The translations under genes and the position numbers were made by a program. Of a stretch of DNA of 64,000 nucleotides, positions 54,398 to 63,659 are shown in pieces (within the stretch, counting starts at the first letter, position 1; every line of letters starts with the position of its first letter). This stretch comes from DASTSN01 sp035760665. GTDB taxonomy: Bacteria > Bacteroidota > Bacteroidia > Chitinophagales > Chitinophagaceae. The stretch is from positions 1 through 64,000 of the forward strand of contig DASTSN010000109.1 in the NCBI GenBank assembly GCA_035760665.1, in the 5' to 3' direction. The notes under the pieces are model-generated. The model saw only the letters and a program-made list of their open reading frames with translations, searched no databases and was not told the origin of the DNA.

Positions 54398-55354
54398 GTG
54401 ATTCGTTTTTGCCTCTTTTTTTATACGTTGTTTTTTATGCTGCCGGCTTCGTTATCGGCACAGCTTCCTGCAGATAGTAGCGCAACCCGAATCGGCAAGC
54501 CTGCTCCCCCGGTACAGGACTCCACAAGACAGGATAGTCTTTTACAGGCTGCTCCCCAGGCTTTACAGGATACCACAGCCGCATTACCGAAGAAGTATCC
54601 CTATCCGTTAGATGCAAGCAACTACCAGGAATTGATATATAAAAAAGCGTTTCCTTTTGGATTTGAGGCTGAAGAAACTTACGAAGGCGCCGCACTGCAC
54701 CAATACCGGGGAAAAGAGTTGTTGTTTTATGCACTCACGGGCTTGTTGCTGGTTTTTGCACTATTGCGGTCGGCGTTTGCAAAATATATTCATGATTTGT
54801 TCAGGCTGTTTTTCCGTACGACGATCAAGCAACGTCAAATTACTGAGCAGCTCAGCCAGACACCTTTGCCTTCCCTGTTATTTAATGTATTTTTTTTGGT
54901 TACGGGAGGGGTGTATACAGATTTTGTGTTACAGCACTTTCAGCTGGCGCCGGTGGGTGATTTCTGGCTGATGTTTGTATATGCTGCGGGCGCCCTGGGA
55001 GCCATTTATAGTGTAAAATTTTTGAGCCTGAAGTTTTTGGGCTGGGTTTTCAATGTATCCAGCGCCACGGATGCGTACATATTTATAGTTTTTGTTATAA
55101 ATAAAGTGATTGGCATTTTCTTACTGCCTTTCCTGGTGCTGATCGCTTTTACCAGTGGCGGCCTGTACCAGGTAGCGATGGTTTTATCATGGTGTGTCAT
55201 CGGCAGCTTGTTTATATATCGTTTTTTTCTGTCCTTTTCTGCTGTCCGTAACCAGATAAAAGTCAGGCCCTTCCATTTTTTACTCTATTTGCTGGCCTTT
55301 GAAATCGCACCGCTTTTGCTGATTTACAAGCTTTTGTTGCATTTTTTAATGTAG
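54398..55354 (+). CDS. DUF4271 membrane protein
   Basis: A 318-residue protein with a signal-like N-terminus (IRFCLFFYTLFFMLPASLSAQ), a polar linker of 90 residues rich in Q, D and P, and six or seven helices in the C-terminal two-thirds (LLFYALTGLLLVFALL, LLFNVFFLVTGGVYTDFVL, FIVFVINKVIGIFLLPFLVLIAF and others). The start is a GTG at 54398. Its placement just before hemD is conserved in Bacteroidota, but its function is unknown. Confidence 0.85.
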   Translation: MIRFCLFFYTLFFMLPASLSAQLPADSSATRIGKPAPPVQDSTRQDSLLQAAPQALQDTTAALPKKYPYPLDASNYQELIYKKAFPFGFEAEETYEGAALHQYRGKELLFYALTGLLLVFALLRSAFAKYIHDLFRLFFRTTIKQRQITEQLSQTPLPSLLFNVFFLVTGGVYTDFVLQHFQLAPVGDFWLMFVYAAGALGAIYSVKFLSLKFLGWVFNVSSATDAYIFIVFVINKVIGIFLLPFLVLIAFTSGGLYQVAMVLSWCVIGSLFIYRFFLSFSAVRNQIKVRPFHFLLYLLAFEIAPLLLIYKLLLHFLM

Positions 55355-55369
55355 AAGTTTGTAACTTTG
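55337..55369 (+). promoter_or_regulatory. Promoter for hemD
   Basis: TTG at 55337-55339, 22 bases, then TAACTTTG at 55362-55369: a near-ideal Bacteroidota promoter. Its -33 element lies inside the end of the DUF4271 gene, so hemD can be expressed separately. Confidence 0.7.
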
Positions 55370-55393
55370 CACCCAACTTTAGCCTAAGAGATT

Positions 55394-56191
55394 ATGTCAA
55401 AAAACGGGGTTAACAAAGCCGAGACGGCCAAAGAAATAAAGAAGGTCCTGATTACCCAGCCGAAACCCGAGAGCGAAAAGTCGCCCTATTTTGAACTGTC
55501 GCGTAAATACAATGTTGAGCTGCAGTTTCAACCGCTGATTCGACTGGAGCCCATTCCAGCCCGGGAGTTCAGGAAACAAAAGATTGAAATACAGCAATAT
55601 TCTGGCGTTATTTTTACCAGCCGCAATGCCATCGATCATTTTTTTCGAATATGTGAAGAGATGAAAGTCAATGTGTCGCAGGATACTAAGTATTTCTGCA
55701 TCACAGAAGCCGTGGCGCTGTATCTTCAAAAATTTATTTTATACCGGAAACGCAAAGTGTTCTTTGGAGCGGATGGTACCAACAAGAGCCTTTTTGATGT
55801 AATTAATAAGCATAAAGAAAATGAAAAGTTTCTTTATGTCTGTTCGGAAAACCAGCAGGACAATGATATCTGTAACTGGTTAAAGAGTAATAACTGTGAG
55901 TTTACGCTGGCATTTATGTACCGCACGTTAAGCAATGATGTGAAGGAACTATTGACGAGAGAAGAATTTGATGTGATTTGTCTTTTCACCCCCAGCGGCG
56001 TAAGGAGCTTGTTTGATAATGTGCCAAAATTCAAACAAAACGGAACCGTCATTGGCGCTTTTGGCAGTAATACTTTCCGGGCTGCAGAAGATGCGGGCCT
56101 GAAACTGGAAATTAAAGCTCCCTTACCGCAGGCGCCTTCCATGGTGGCAGCACTGGACCAATATCTTTCTGCCTACTTGAAAAAGAAATAG
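55394..56191 (+). CDS. hemD: Uroporphyrinogen-III synthase
   Basis: A 265-residue HemD-like enzyme that closes hydroxymethylbilane to uroporphyrinogen III for haem and cobalamin synthesis. Visible features are KKVLITQPKPESEKSPYFELSRKYNVELQFQPLI at the N-terminus, GVIFTSRNAIDHFFRIC, and FTPSGVRSLFDN and IGAFGSNTFRAAEDAGL in the second domain. The family is poorly conserved in sequence, yet these blocks match the Bacteroidota version. It has its own promoter and a terminator. Confidence 0.9.
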   Translation: MSKNGVNKAETAKEIKKVLITQPKPESEKSPYFELSRKYNVELQFQPLIRLEPIPAREFRKQKIEIQQYSGVIFTSRNAIDHFFRICEEMKVNVSQDTKYFCITEAVALYLQKFILYRKRKVFFGADGTNKSLFDVINKHKENEKFLYVCSENQQDNDICNWLKSNNCEFTLAFMYRTLSNDVKELLTREEFDVICLFTPSGVRSLFDNVPKFKQNGTVIGAFGSNTFRAAEDAGLKLEIKAPLPQAPSMVAALDQYLSAYLKKK

Positions 56192-56211
56192 TCAAAAAAT
56201 AAACGTTTGCA

Positions 56212-56237
56212 AAAAGACACCCGGCCGGGTGTCTTTT
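56212..56237 (+). terminator. Terminator after hemD
   Basis: AAAAGACACCCGG (56212-56224) runs directly into its complement CCGGGTGTCTTTT (56225-56237), leaving a four-base loop, with further T residues after it. Confidence 0.85.
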
Positions 56238-56296
56238 TTGTTTTAGTATGATCCAAAGTCCGAATTTTAGCAGTAAATAATAATAACCAGCATTTC

Positions 56297-58351
56297 ATGT
56301 CACAGCAACCAAACCATCTAATCCGGGAAACGAGTCCCTATTTATTGCAGCATGCCCATAACCCGGTTGACTGGTATCCATGGGGACCGGAGGCATTGGG
56401 AAAGGCCCGCCGGGAAAACAAGCCGCTGCTGGTAAGTATTGGCTATTCTGCCTGTCACTGGTGTCATGTGATGGAGCGGGAGAGTTTTGAAGATGAGACC
56501 ACAGCTGCGATTATGAATGAGTATTTTGTTAATATAAAAATTGACCGCGAAGAACGGCCGGACCTGGATCATATTTACATGGATGCTGTGCAGGCCCTGA
56601 CTGGTAGTGGCGGCTGGCCGCTGAATGTTTTTCTGACACCCGATTTAAAACCATTTTACGGGGGCACCTATTTTCCTCCGTTGCCTGCACACGGCAGGCC
56701 TTCGTGGAAAGATGTACTTCACGGTGTTCACCGGGCGTTTACTGAAAAAAAAGAAGCGATCGGGCAACAGGCGGAAAGTCTAACTGAACATCTGCTGCAG
56801 GCCAATAATTTTGGTTTGCAAAGTTTAGCTGATGAAACTGACAGCACGGTTTTTTCAAAGGACAGTACAGATGACATTTACAAGAATCTCCTGCAATCTG
56901 CCGACAGGCAATGGGGCGGTTTTGGCAGGGCGCCGAAATTTCCACAAACTTTTGTGCTGCAATTCCTGCTCAGGTATTACTGGCTCACCAAAGAGCCGGC
57001 TGCACTGCAGCAGGCAACCCTCAGTATTGACAGTATGCTACGGGGCGGCATTTATGACCAGGTGGGTGGTGGCTTTGCCCGCTACTCAACGGATGCGGAA
57101 TGGCTGGTGCCACATTTTGAAAAAATGCTGTACGATAATGCCCTGCTTACAGGTTTGTTATGCGAGGCTTTCCAGCTCACCGGCAAGGAAAGGTACCTGG
57201 CAGCTATCCGGGAAACGATGGATTTTATGCAGCGCGAAATGATGACAACTGAAAACGCATTTTATGCAGCCCTGGATGCCGATAGCGAAGGTGAGGAAGG
57301 AAAATTTTATGTTTGGAACTACGACGAAGTAGCTGCGCTTTTAGGAAATGAAGCCCCGGTTTTCTGCGGTTTTTATGATATAACCCCCGGGGGGAACTGG
57401 GAAGGGAAAAATATTCTCCGTATAAAAACGGACCGGCAATTTTTCGCTACTGAACAAGGGCTTTCCGAAAAGGAACTGGACGCTATATTGCAACGTGGAA
57501 AATCAATTTTGCTGCAGGAACGAAACAGACGGGTGAGGCCTGGTACCGATGATAAGATTATTCTCGGCTGGAATGCCCTGATGAATAGCGCCTGTTCCAG
57601 GGTCTTTCAGGTGACGGGCGATGAGATTTACCAGCGGTTAGCCATTAGTAATATGCATTTTCTGCTTGCACATTTCTGGCATCCGGACAACGAAGGATTC
57701 TTACATGTATGGAAAAATGGAGTTGCCAAATACCCGGCCTTTCTGGATGACTATGCCTTTCTCATCCAGGCGCTTTGTGATTTGTATGAAATAACAACTG
57801 ATGTTCAATGGCTGGCTGAAGCTGATCGCCTGGCCCGGTTGGTAGCGGATCATTTCCAGGAGCCGGACACCGGTTTTTTCTTTTTTACCGGTAAAACGCA
57901 GCAAGATGTGCTGCTGCGCAAAAAAGAAGTTTATGACGGTGCCGTACCGTCGGGTAATGCCGCGATGGCGACCAACTTATTACGTCTTTCCATTTATTTA
58001 GACAAACCGCTGTGGCGCCGGCAGGCCGAGGGAATGCTGCAGTCGTTGGGCCGGGCAGTGATAAAATATCCCAGTTCTTTTGGCGCCTGGGCCTGTTGCC
58101 TGCAACAGTTTGTTTATGGTACACAGGAAATAGCTATTGTAGGAGAGGACTACCTGGAGCGGCTGCGTGAAGTATCCCGGGCCTACCTGCCACACAAAGT
58201 GCTGATGGCTGCCCCACAGGCCAACCAGGACTATCCTTTACTGGCCGGCCGCGGAAAGACCGGGGAAACCCTGCTTTATTTGTGTAAAGATTTCAGTTGC
58301 AGGCAACCAGTTCATGAAACATCGGCATTATTGAAGCAGGCTGAACCCTGA
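56297..58351 (+). CDS. Thioredoxin-fold DUF255 protein (YyaL-like)
   Basis: A 684-residue protein of the YyaL/spermatogenesis-associated 20 family. The N-terminal domain starts with LIRETSPYLLQHAHNPVDWYPWG and has a CxxC pair in SACHWCHVMERESFEDE; the remainder is an (alpha/alpha)6 glycosidase-like barrel (GGIYDQVGGGFARYSTDAEWLVPHFEKMLYDNALL). Its exact role is not known; a redox or sugar-related activity is proposed from structure. Length is normal. It lies alone between hemD and gldK. Confidence 0.92.
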   Translation: MSQQPNHLIRETSPYLLQHAHNPVDWYPWGPEALGKARRENKPLLVSIGYSACHWCHVMERESFEDETTAAIMNEYFVNIKIDREERPDLDHIYMDAVQALTGSGGWPLNVFLTPDLKPFYGGTYFPPLPAHGRPSWKDVLHGVHRAFTEKKEAIGQQAESLTEHLLQANNFGLQSLADETDSTVFSKDSTDDIYKNLLQSADRQWGGFGRAPKFPQTFVLQFLLRYYWLTKEPAALQQATLSIDSMLRGGIYDQVGGGFARYSTDAEWLVPHFEKMLYDNALLTGLLCEAFQLTGKERYLAAIRETMDFMQREMMTTENAFYAALDADSEGEEGKFYVWNYDEVAALLGNEAPVFCGFYDITPGGNWEGKNILRIKTDRQFFATEQGLSEKELDAILQRGKSILLQERNRRVRPGTDDKIILGWNALMNSACSRVFQVTGDEIYQRLAISNMHFLLAHFWHPDNEGFLHVWKNGVAKYPAFLDDYAFLIQALCDLYEITTDVQWLAEADRLARLVADHFQEPDTGFFFFTGKTQQDVLLRKKEVYDGAVPSGNAAMATNLLRLSIYLDKPLWRRQAEGMLQSLGRAVIKYPSSFGAWACCLQQFVYGTQEIAIVGEDYLERLREVSRAYLPHKVLMAAPQANQDYPLLAGRGKTGETLLYLCKDFSCRQPVHETSALLKQAEP

Positions 58352-58458
58352 TTGTAAAAGATTTAATTGCCCCTTTATACAATAAAACGGTCTTGATATC
58401 CGTTAGAAAAATTACCTCGTAAAATGCCGATTTGATATGCTAAAAATAAATCTTAACC

Positions 58459-58492
58459 TTGTGCAAAGGAAAAACGCAAAAGATTATATTTG
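58459..58492 (+). promoter_or_regulatory. Promoter for gldK
   Basis: TTG at 58459-58461, 23 bases, then TATATTTG at 58485-58492, 19 bases before the gldK ATG. Fits the Bacteroidota consensus TTG-N19-23-TAnnTTTG. Confidence 0.7.
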
Positions 58493-58511
58493 CCCAATAC
58501 CCTTTAAGTGT

Positions 58512-59822
58512 ATGAAAATGAAAAACCGTTATACCTATCTGCTGGCTGCATTTGCAGCAACCTCCGTACTCGCAAGTTGCGGCGTGCTGGGAAAAAAGAA
58601 TAAAGGCGGAACCCTGCCAAACGATGGCCAGGTGCATGGCATTGCTCCGGGTAGTCGTTATGTTCTTCCAAAGCCTCCCGGCATGGTGTACATCCCACAG
58701 GGAACATTCCACATGGGTCCGAGTGATGAAGACCCGGCTTACGCTTTCAGTGCCCGTAACCGTTCGGTATCTATCAGCGGCTTCTGGATGGATGCTACTG
58801 AAATTACCAACAACGAGTACCGCCAGTTTGTGTACTGGGTGCGGGATTCTGTTGCTGCCAAAAAACTCGGCTACGTGAAATCGGGATCCGACGGGGTTGA
58901 ATATGTGGATTGGGCAAAAATGAAAACGCTCAAATGGAGCGATCCCAAAGTCATTGAGCAACTGGGTCAAACAGACCTTATCCTTTCGCCAGAGGACAGA
59001 ATTTTTGGTAAAAAAGAAATTGACCCCACTAAACTCATCTATCATTCCGAAACATTTGACCTGAAAGAAGCTGCCAAGCGTGAAAATGCGGGCAAACCCC
59101 GGTCAACGTTCATCGTAAAAACAGATACCCCGATTTATCCGGATACATTGTGCTGGATCAGGGATTTCGCTTATTCATACAATGAACCCATGACCCAGCG
59201 CTATTTCTCTCACCCTGCATTTGGCAACTACCCGGTAGTTGGTGTAAACTGGAAACAGGCTACGGCTTTTTGCGAGTGGAGAACTCATTACCTGAATTCA
59301 TTCCTGGATTCCAAGAAAAGACCGCAGGAATCAGCTTTCCGCCTGCCAACCGAAGCTCAGTGGGAATATGCAGCCCGTGGCGGCCGCTCACAATCAATGT
59401 TCCCCTGGGGTAATTATTACCTGAGGAATAAAAAAGGTTGTTTGTTGGCCAACTTCAAACCGGGACGCGGTAACTATCCGGAAGACGGTGGTTTTTACAC
59501 AGTGCGTGCTGATGCTTACTGGCCCAACGATTTTGGCCTGTACTGCATGGCGGGTAATGTAGCCGAATGGACTTCCTCTATCTATTACGAAGGTTCCTAT
59601 AATTTCCAGCATGATATGAATCCTGATGTACGCTGGAATGCTAAAGATTCTGACCCCCCGCTGATGAAGCGTAAAGTAATTCGTGGCGGCAGCTGGAAAG
59701 ATGTTGGGTATTATCTGGAAACCAGTACCCGTACGTACGAATACCAGGATTCTACCAAATCTTATATCGGTTTCCGCAGTGTCATTGATCTCCCTGCCGC
59801 TCCTTCAAAAGGCCGTAGATAA
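58512..59822 (+). CDS. gldK: Type IX secretion lipoprotein GldK
   Basis: A 436-residue outer-membrane lipoprotein. Signal peptide with lipobox LASCGVLG; a formylglycine-generating-enzyme/sulfatase-modifying fold (MVYIPQGTFHMGPSDEDPAYAF, GFWMDATEITNNEYRQFVYW, AFRLPTEAQWEYAARGGRS, GNVAEWTSSI and KVIRGGSWKDVGYY). In known systems GldK (PorK) forms the periplasmic ring with GldN. I start at the ATG at 58512; a longer frame would contain the promoter. A terminator separates it from gldL. Confidence 0.96.
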   Translation: MKMKNRYTYLLAAFAATSVLASCGVLGKKNKGGTLPNDGQVHGIAPGSRYVLPKPPGMVYIPQGTFHMGPSDEDPAYAFSARNRSVSISGFWMDATEITNNEYRQFVYWVRDSVAAKKLGYVKSGSDGVEYVDWAKMKTLKWSDPKVIEQLGQTDLILSPEDRIFGKKEIDPTKLIYHSETFDLKEAAKRENAGKPRSTFIVKTDTPIYPDTLCWIRDFAYSYNEPMTQRYFSHPAFGNYPVVGVNWKQATAFCEWRTHYLNSFLDSKKRPQESAFRLPTEAQWEYAARGGRSQSMFPWGNYYLRNKKGCLLANFKPGRGNYPEDGGFYTVRADAYWPNDFGLYCMAGNVAEWTSSIYYEGSYNFQHDMNPDVRWNAKDSDPPLMKRKVIRGGSWKDVGYYLETSTRTYEYQDSTKSYIGFRSVIDLPAAPSKGRR

Positions 59823-59832
59823 AAAACTTCAA

Positions 59833-59860
59833 AAAAGAGGCCGCTCAAAAGGCCTCTTTT
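59833..59860 (+). terminator. Hairpin between gldK and gldL
   Basis: AAAAGAGGCC (59833-59842) pairs with GGCCTCTTTT (59851-59860) over eight bases, followed by two more T residues. A good intrinsic terminator, so gldK may be transcribed apart from gldLMN or with partial read-through. Confidence 0.82.
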
Positions 59861-59932
59861 TTAAAATAATTTCCCTTTTTCAGCGTTAATAAAATAGTAT
59901 TTAATTATTAAACCTATAAAAACGAACCCTTT

Positions 59933-60763
59933 ATGTTATTCTTTAAAACTCACAAAGGCCAATGGTGGCTAAACTTTTTATTCAGTTTTTTTGCTGCAGT
60001 CGTTATTTCGGGTGCTTTATTCAAAATTCGTCACTGGCCGTTTGCCGATGAAATGATTACGGCTGGTTTGCTGTGCGAGGTGATGGTGTTCCTGTTAATG
60101 GCATTAGTGGTGCCTCCGCCAGAAGAATACCACTGGGAGCGCTTTTTCCCCAATCTTACAGAACACCCCGATGTGGAAAGAGCCCGTACTGGTAAATTTG
60201 AAATTACACCTTTAGTTGCCGGAACCGGCAGCAGCGGTAACCCGGCTTTAACCAAGCTTGATGATATGCTGCGTGAAGCAGACATAACACCGGCAAACCT
60301 GGGCCGCCTGAGTGAGAACTTTAAAAAACTGGGAACAACAGTAGATAAAATGAGCGAGATCAGTGATGTGGTAGCTGCAACCGGCGATTATACTGCCAAA
60401 ACCAAAGAAGCTGCCGCTGCTTTGGGTAGTATGAAAGAAGCTTACCTGGGCGCTGCAAACACTGTTCAGCACTTCAACAACGCTGCTGAGGGTACCAAAC
60501 AATTCCACGAGCAGGTTCAGGTATTAACGAAAAACCTGTCTTCGCTCAATACCATTTATGAGCTGGAATTGCAGGATACCAATAATCACCTGAAAGCCAT
60601 GAACAAGTTTTACAGCAACCTGGTACAGGCATCTGACACCATGCAAAACAGCGTGGACGATGCTCAAAAAGCCCACGAGCAAATTGCTGTGCTGGCCAAT
60701 AACCTGGGCCGCCTGAACCAGATTTATGGTAACATGCTCAGCGCGATGCAGGGCCGTGCCTAA
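59933..60763 (+). CDS. gldL: Gliding/T9SS motor protein GldL
   Basis: A 276-residue inner-membrane protein. Two membrane helices lie in the first 65 residues (WWLNFLFSFFAAVVISGALF, MITAGLLCEVMVFLLMALVV), with a glutamate in the second helix as expected for a proton-driven motor; the rest is a cytoplasmic coiled coil. GldL with GldM forms the proton-powered motor of type IX secretion. Confidence 0.95.
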   Translation: MLFFKTHKGQWWLNFLFSFFAAVVISGALFKIRHWPFADEMITAGLLCEVMVFLLMALVVPPPEEYHWERFFPNLTEHPDVERARTGKFEITPLVAGTGSSGNPALTKLDDMLREADITPANLGRLSENFKKLGTTVDKMSEISDVVAATGDYTAKTKEAAAALGSMKEAYLGAANTVQHFNNAAEGTKQFHEQVQVLTKNLSSLNTIYELELQDTNNHLKAMNKFYSNLVQASDTMQNSVDDAQKAHEQIAVLANNLGRLNQIYGNMLSAMQGRA

Positions 60764-60863
60764 GTAATTGATTAATTCACCATTGGATTCGTTCGTTTAT
60801 AGAATAAAATCCGTATCCGTGATCTTAGTCGCCATTAGAAAAACCATTAAATTGTTTTAACAC

Positions 60864-62390
60864 ATGTCTATACCTCGCGAACCGCGGCAGAAGATGATCA
60901 ACATGATGTACCTGGTGCTGACAGCCATGCTGGCACTCAACGTATCAGCGGAGATCCTCAATGCCTTCAAAACGGTCAATCATAGCCTGGAGACAACCAA
61001 TAGTACGATTAACAAATCGACTGAAACCATTATGGCCTCTTTACAGCAAAAGCTGAATGAACCGGCTACTGCTGAGAAAGCCAAAATCTGGTATCCCAAG
61101 GCAAAATCTGTACAGGATTATTCATCCCAGGTGTATAGTTATATTGACGGGCTGAAAACCCGGATTATGACTGAAGCCGGTGCTGATCCTGCGAAAGGAA
61201 AACTGAGCTTTAAAGAAGATAACCTGGATGTGGCTACCCGCATCATGGTGGAAAAAGGGGAAGGAAAGAAACTTCGTGATATGCTGGCAAAGTACAAAAC
61301 GGATGTTTTGGCCGTAGACCCTGCCATCAATGCTGAGTTTCAGAATACACTCCCCATTGACCTGACCATGCCCAAAACACAAAATAAGGGTAATAATACC
61401 TGGGAGGCGGCATATTTCCGCATGGTACCTACTGTTGCGGCTTTAACCATGCTCAGTAAGTTCCAAAACGATGTGAAAACATCTGAAAATCGGATTGTAT
61501 CCTTTTGTCATAACCAGGTAGGCCAGGTGGCTGTACGGTTTGATACTTACGCAGCGATTGTTGGTCAGAGCTCTTCGTATGTTTTACCAAATCAGCAAAT
61601 CGAAGTAACTGCCGGCGTGGGCGCCTTCAGTAAGGCGGCAAAACCCACGATCACTATCGGTGGTTCAACCGTGGCATTGGGAGATGATGGTGCAGCACAC
61701 CAAAAGATTACTGCCGGTGCAGTTGGCGAACATGATGTTCCTGTAACCATTGTTTACACAGACCAAGAGGGTAAAGAACAAACGATTAAGCAAACGATTA
61801 AATATACAGTTGGCCAGTCAAATGCTGCTGTGCAACTTGACAAAATGAACGTATTGTTCATTGGCGTAGATAATCCTGTAACGATTTCCGGAAGTGGTAG
61901 CACCAGCCAGCTGAAAGTAAGTATTTCCGGTGGCGGCGGCAGCCTGAGTGGCAGTAATGGTCATTACACCGCCCGCGTAAACCAGGAAACAGATGATTGT
62001 GTCATCAGCGTAACGACGCCCGATGGAAAAGTCACCCCGGTTCGCTTCCGCGTACGTTCAATTCCTGATCCCACACCAATGATCGGCCAATACGAAAGTG
62101 GCGATATCCCGGCTAACTATTTTAGAAGCCAGGCTGGTGTGCGGGCCTTAGTAAAGAATTTCTTCTACGAAACTCAATTTAACGTGACCGGCTTCCGTAT
62201 TACGGGTGACGGTGAAGGTTTCCCTGATGGTATTGAAGAAAAACTAAATACCGGCGCCGCGTGGAAAGAAGGGCAATCCATTATTAATAAGTGCCGCCCG
62301 GGTTCGTATATTGTTATCGACAATATCCGTGCTGTGGGTCCTGACGGCAGATCCAGGAAACTGTCTCCGTTGGTATTTAACCTAAAATAG
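60864..62390 (+). CDS. gldM: Gliding/T9SS motor protein GldM
   Basis: A 508-residue protein. The N-terminus PREPRQKMINMMYLVLTAMLALNVSAEILNAF is the single membrane helix with a conserved Glu; the long remainder is periplasmic and made of several domains that reach the GldK/GldN ring. 100 bases after gldL, and ten bases before gldN. Confidence 0.96.
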   Translation: MSIPREPRQKMINMMYLVLTAMLALNVSAEILNAFKTVNHSLETTNSTINKSTETIMASLQQKLNEPATAEKAKIWYPKAKSVQDYSSQVYSYIDGLKTRIMTEAGADPAKGKLSFKEDNLDVATRIMVEKGEGKKLRDMLAKYKTDVLAVDPAINAEFQNTLPIDLTMPKTQNKGNNTWEAAYFRMVPTVAALTMLSKFQNDVKTSENRIVSFCHNQVGQVAVRFDTYAAIVGQSSSYVLPNQQIEVTAGVGAFSKAAKPTITIGGSTVALGDDGAAHQKITAGAVGEHDVPVTIVYTDQEGKEQTIKQTIKYTVGQSNAAVQLDKMNVLFIGVDNPVTISGSGSTSQLKVSISGGGGSLSGSNGHYTARVNQETDDCVISVTTPDGKVTPVRFRVRSIPDPTPMIGQYESGDIPANYFRSQAGVRALVKNFFYETQFNVTGFRITGDGEGFPDGIEEKLNTGAAWKEGQSIINKCRPGSYIVIDNIRAVGPDGRSRKLSPLVFNLK

Positions 62391-62403
62391 TAAACGTTTA
62401 GTG

Positions 62404-63447
62404 ATGAGAAATCAGCTTGTAAAAACCGCATTGTTCCTGGTGGCCTTTGGTTCAGTGGTCATGCATGCCGATGCCCAGCGCAGAGGCCGCAGCCGCAAAC
62501 CTGCCAATACCCAGCAGCAACCGCAGCAGGAAGAACAACAGCAACAGCAGCAGAACAATAATAATGCTCCTGCTAAATATAACCCTTATGGCAACGTGCC
62601 CATTGAATTGGGACCGCAGGTAGGTGGCTTCAATGACACCATTAAGAAATCCATGCGGAATGACGGCGCCGTGGAAAAAACAGTCTTTAAAGACAGGATT
62701 CCCCTGCCGTATGAATACTTACGTGCTGATGATGCGCTGTTTACCGAAAGGGTATGGCGTGAAATTGATGTGCGTGAAAAAATTAACCAGCCTTTTGTGT
62801 ACAAAGCCGATGATGACAATGGCAGCCAGCGTTTTATAAATATCCTGGTCAATGCCGTTCGCTCGGGACAGGTAACGGCTTTCAGCCCGGATGATGACCG
62901 GTTTACCACGCCGCTGGATTCTACCCAGTTTGAAAAAATCATGAGTGGCGGCGGACAGTGCGACACCAATGCTGTGTATGACCTGAACGACCCTACCAAG
63001 ATTGTTAAGTATGTAGTCAACTGTGCCACGCTGAATCCAGACGATATTATCAAATATCGTATTAAGGAAGACTGGGTATTTGACCGGGAAGCCAGCCGCA
63101 TGTTTTGTCGCATAATCGGTATCGCTCCCTGTAAAGTGCAGTATGCTGCAGATGGCAAAACAGAACGCGGTGTTAGCTTGCTGTTCTGGATTTATTATCC
63201 TGACATCAGGGCAACACTGGCAAAGTCTGAAGTATATAATCCTAAAAACATGGGAATGGGCCGGATGACCTGGGAAGAATTGTTTGAGACAAGAATGTTT
63301 GGGAGCTATGTTATCAAATCAACGATTGATAACCCGCAAAACAGGTACATCAGGCAGTATATTAAAGATCCGATTCTCGCCCTGCTCGAAGGAGATGATA
63401 TTAAGAACAAGATCTTTAATTACGAGCAAAATCTCTGGTCTTACTAA
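62404..63447 (+). CDS. gldN: T9SS ring protein GldN
   Basis: A 347-residue exported protein. Signal peptide VKTALFLVAFGSVVMHADAQ, then a Q- and N-rich linker at about residues 36-60, followed by the GldN core (IPLPYEYLRADDALFTERVWREIDVREKINQPF and YFARMFGSYVIK-like parts such as ETRMFGSYVIKSTIDN). It starts ATG at 62404; a GTG one codon before is also possible. A terminator follows. Confidence 0.95.
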   Translation: MRNQLVKTALFLVAFGSVVMHADAQRRGRSRKPANTQQQPQQEEQQQQQQNNNNAPAKYNPYGNVPIELGPQVGGFNDTIKKSMRNDGAVEKTVFKDRIPLPYEYLRADDALFTERVWREIDVREKINQPFVYKADDDNGSQRFINILVNAVRSGQVTAFSPDDDRFTTPLDSTQFEKIMSGGGQCDTNAVYDLNDPTKIVKYVVNCATLNPDDIIKYRIKEDWVFDREASRMFCRIIGIAPCKVQYAADGKTERGVSLLFWIYYPDIRATLAKSEVYNPKNMGMGRMTWEELFETRMFGSYVIKSTIDNPQNRYIRQYIKDPILALLEGDDIKNKIFNYEQNLWSY

Positions 63448-63470
63448 CTTTTACAACATAGCATTTTTTA

Positions 63471-63494
63471 AAACCCCTGCAAATGCAGGGGTTT
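63471..63494 (+). terminator. Terminator after gldN
   Basis: AAACCCCTGCA (63471-63481) pairs with TGCAGGGGTTT (63484-63494), with a T-rich run after it. Confidence 0.85.
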
Positions 63495-63545
63495 TTATTT
63501 GCATGATTTGGATTAAGCAGCCGAAAAAAAAGTTGGGAAATCGTA

Positions 63546-63607
63546 AATATCCTAATAGGATATTCTGAAAAATGTTGTATTTTCGTTACGGTTTTTCATA
63601 GGATATT
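63546..63607. promoter_or_regulatory. Dyad AATATCCTA-A-TAGGATATT plus a half-site
   Basis: A perfect 9-1-9 inverted repeat at 63546-63564 is followed by a further copy of ATAGGATATT at 63598-63607. It lies between the gldN terminator and another terminator. It looks like a regulator site, but no gene starts here. Confidence 0.4.
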
Positions 63608-63620
63608 GGATTTTAAAAAC

Positions 63621-63655
63621 GGGGCTGGATTTCTATCCGGGCCCCATTTTTTTTT
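63621..63655. terminator. Terminator between gldN and uvrC
   Basis: GGGGCTGGAT (63621-63630) pairs with ATCCGGGCCCC (63635-63645) with a one-base bulge, then nine T residues; the mirror image serves the leftward uvrC gene. Confidence 0.75.
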
Positions 63656-63659
63656 ATGC

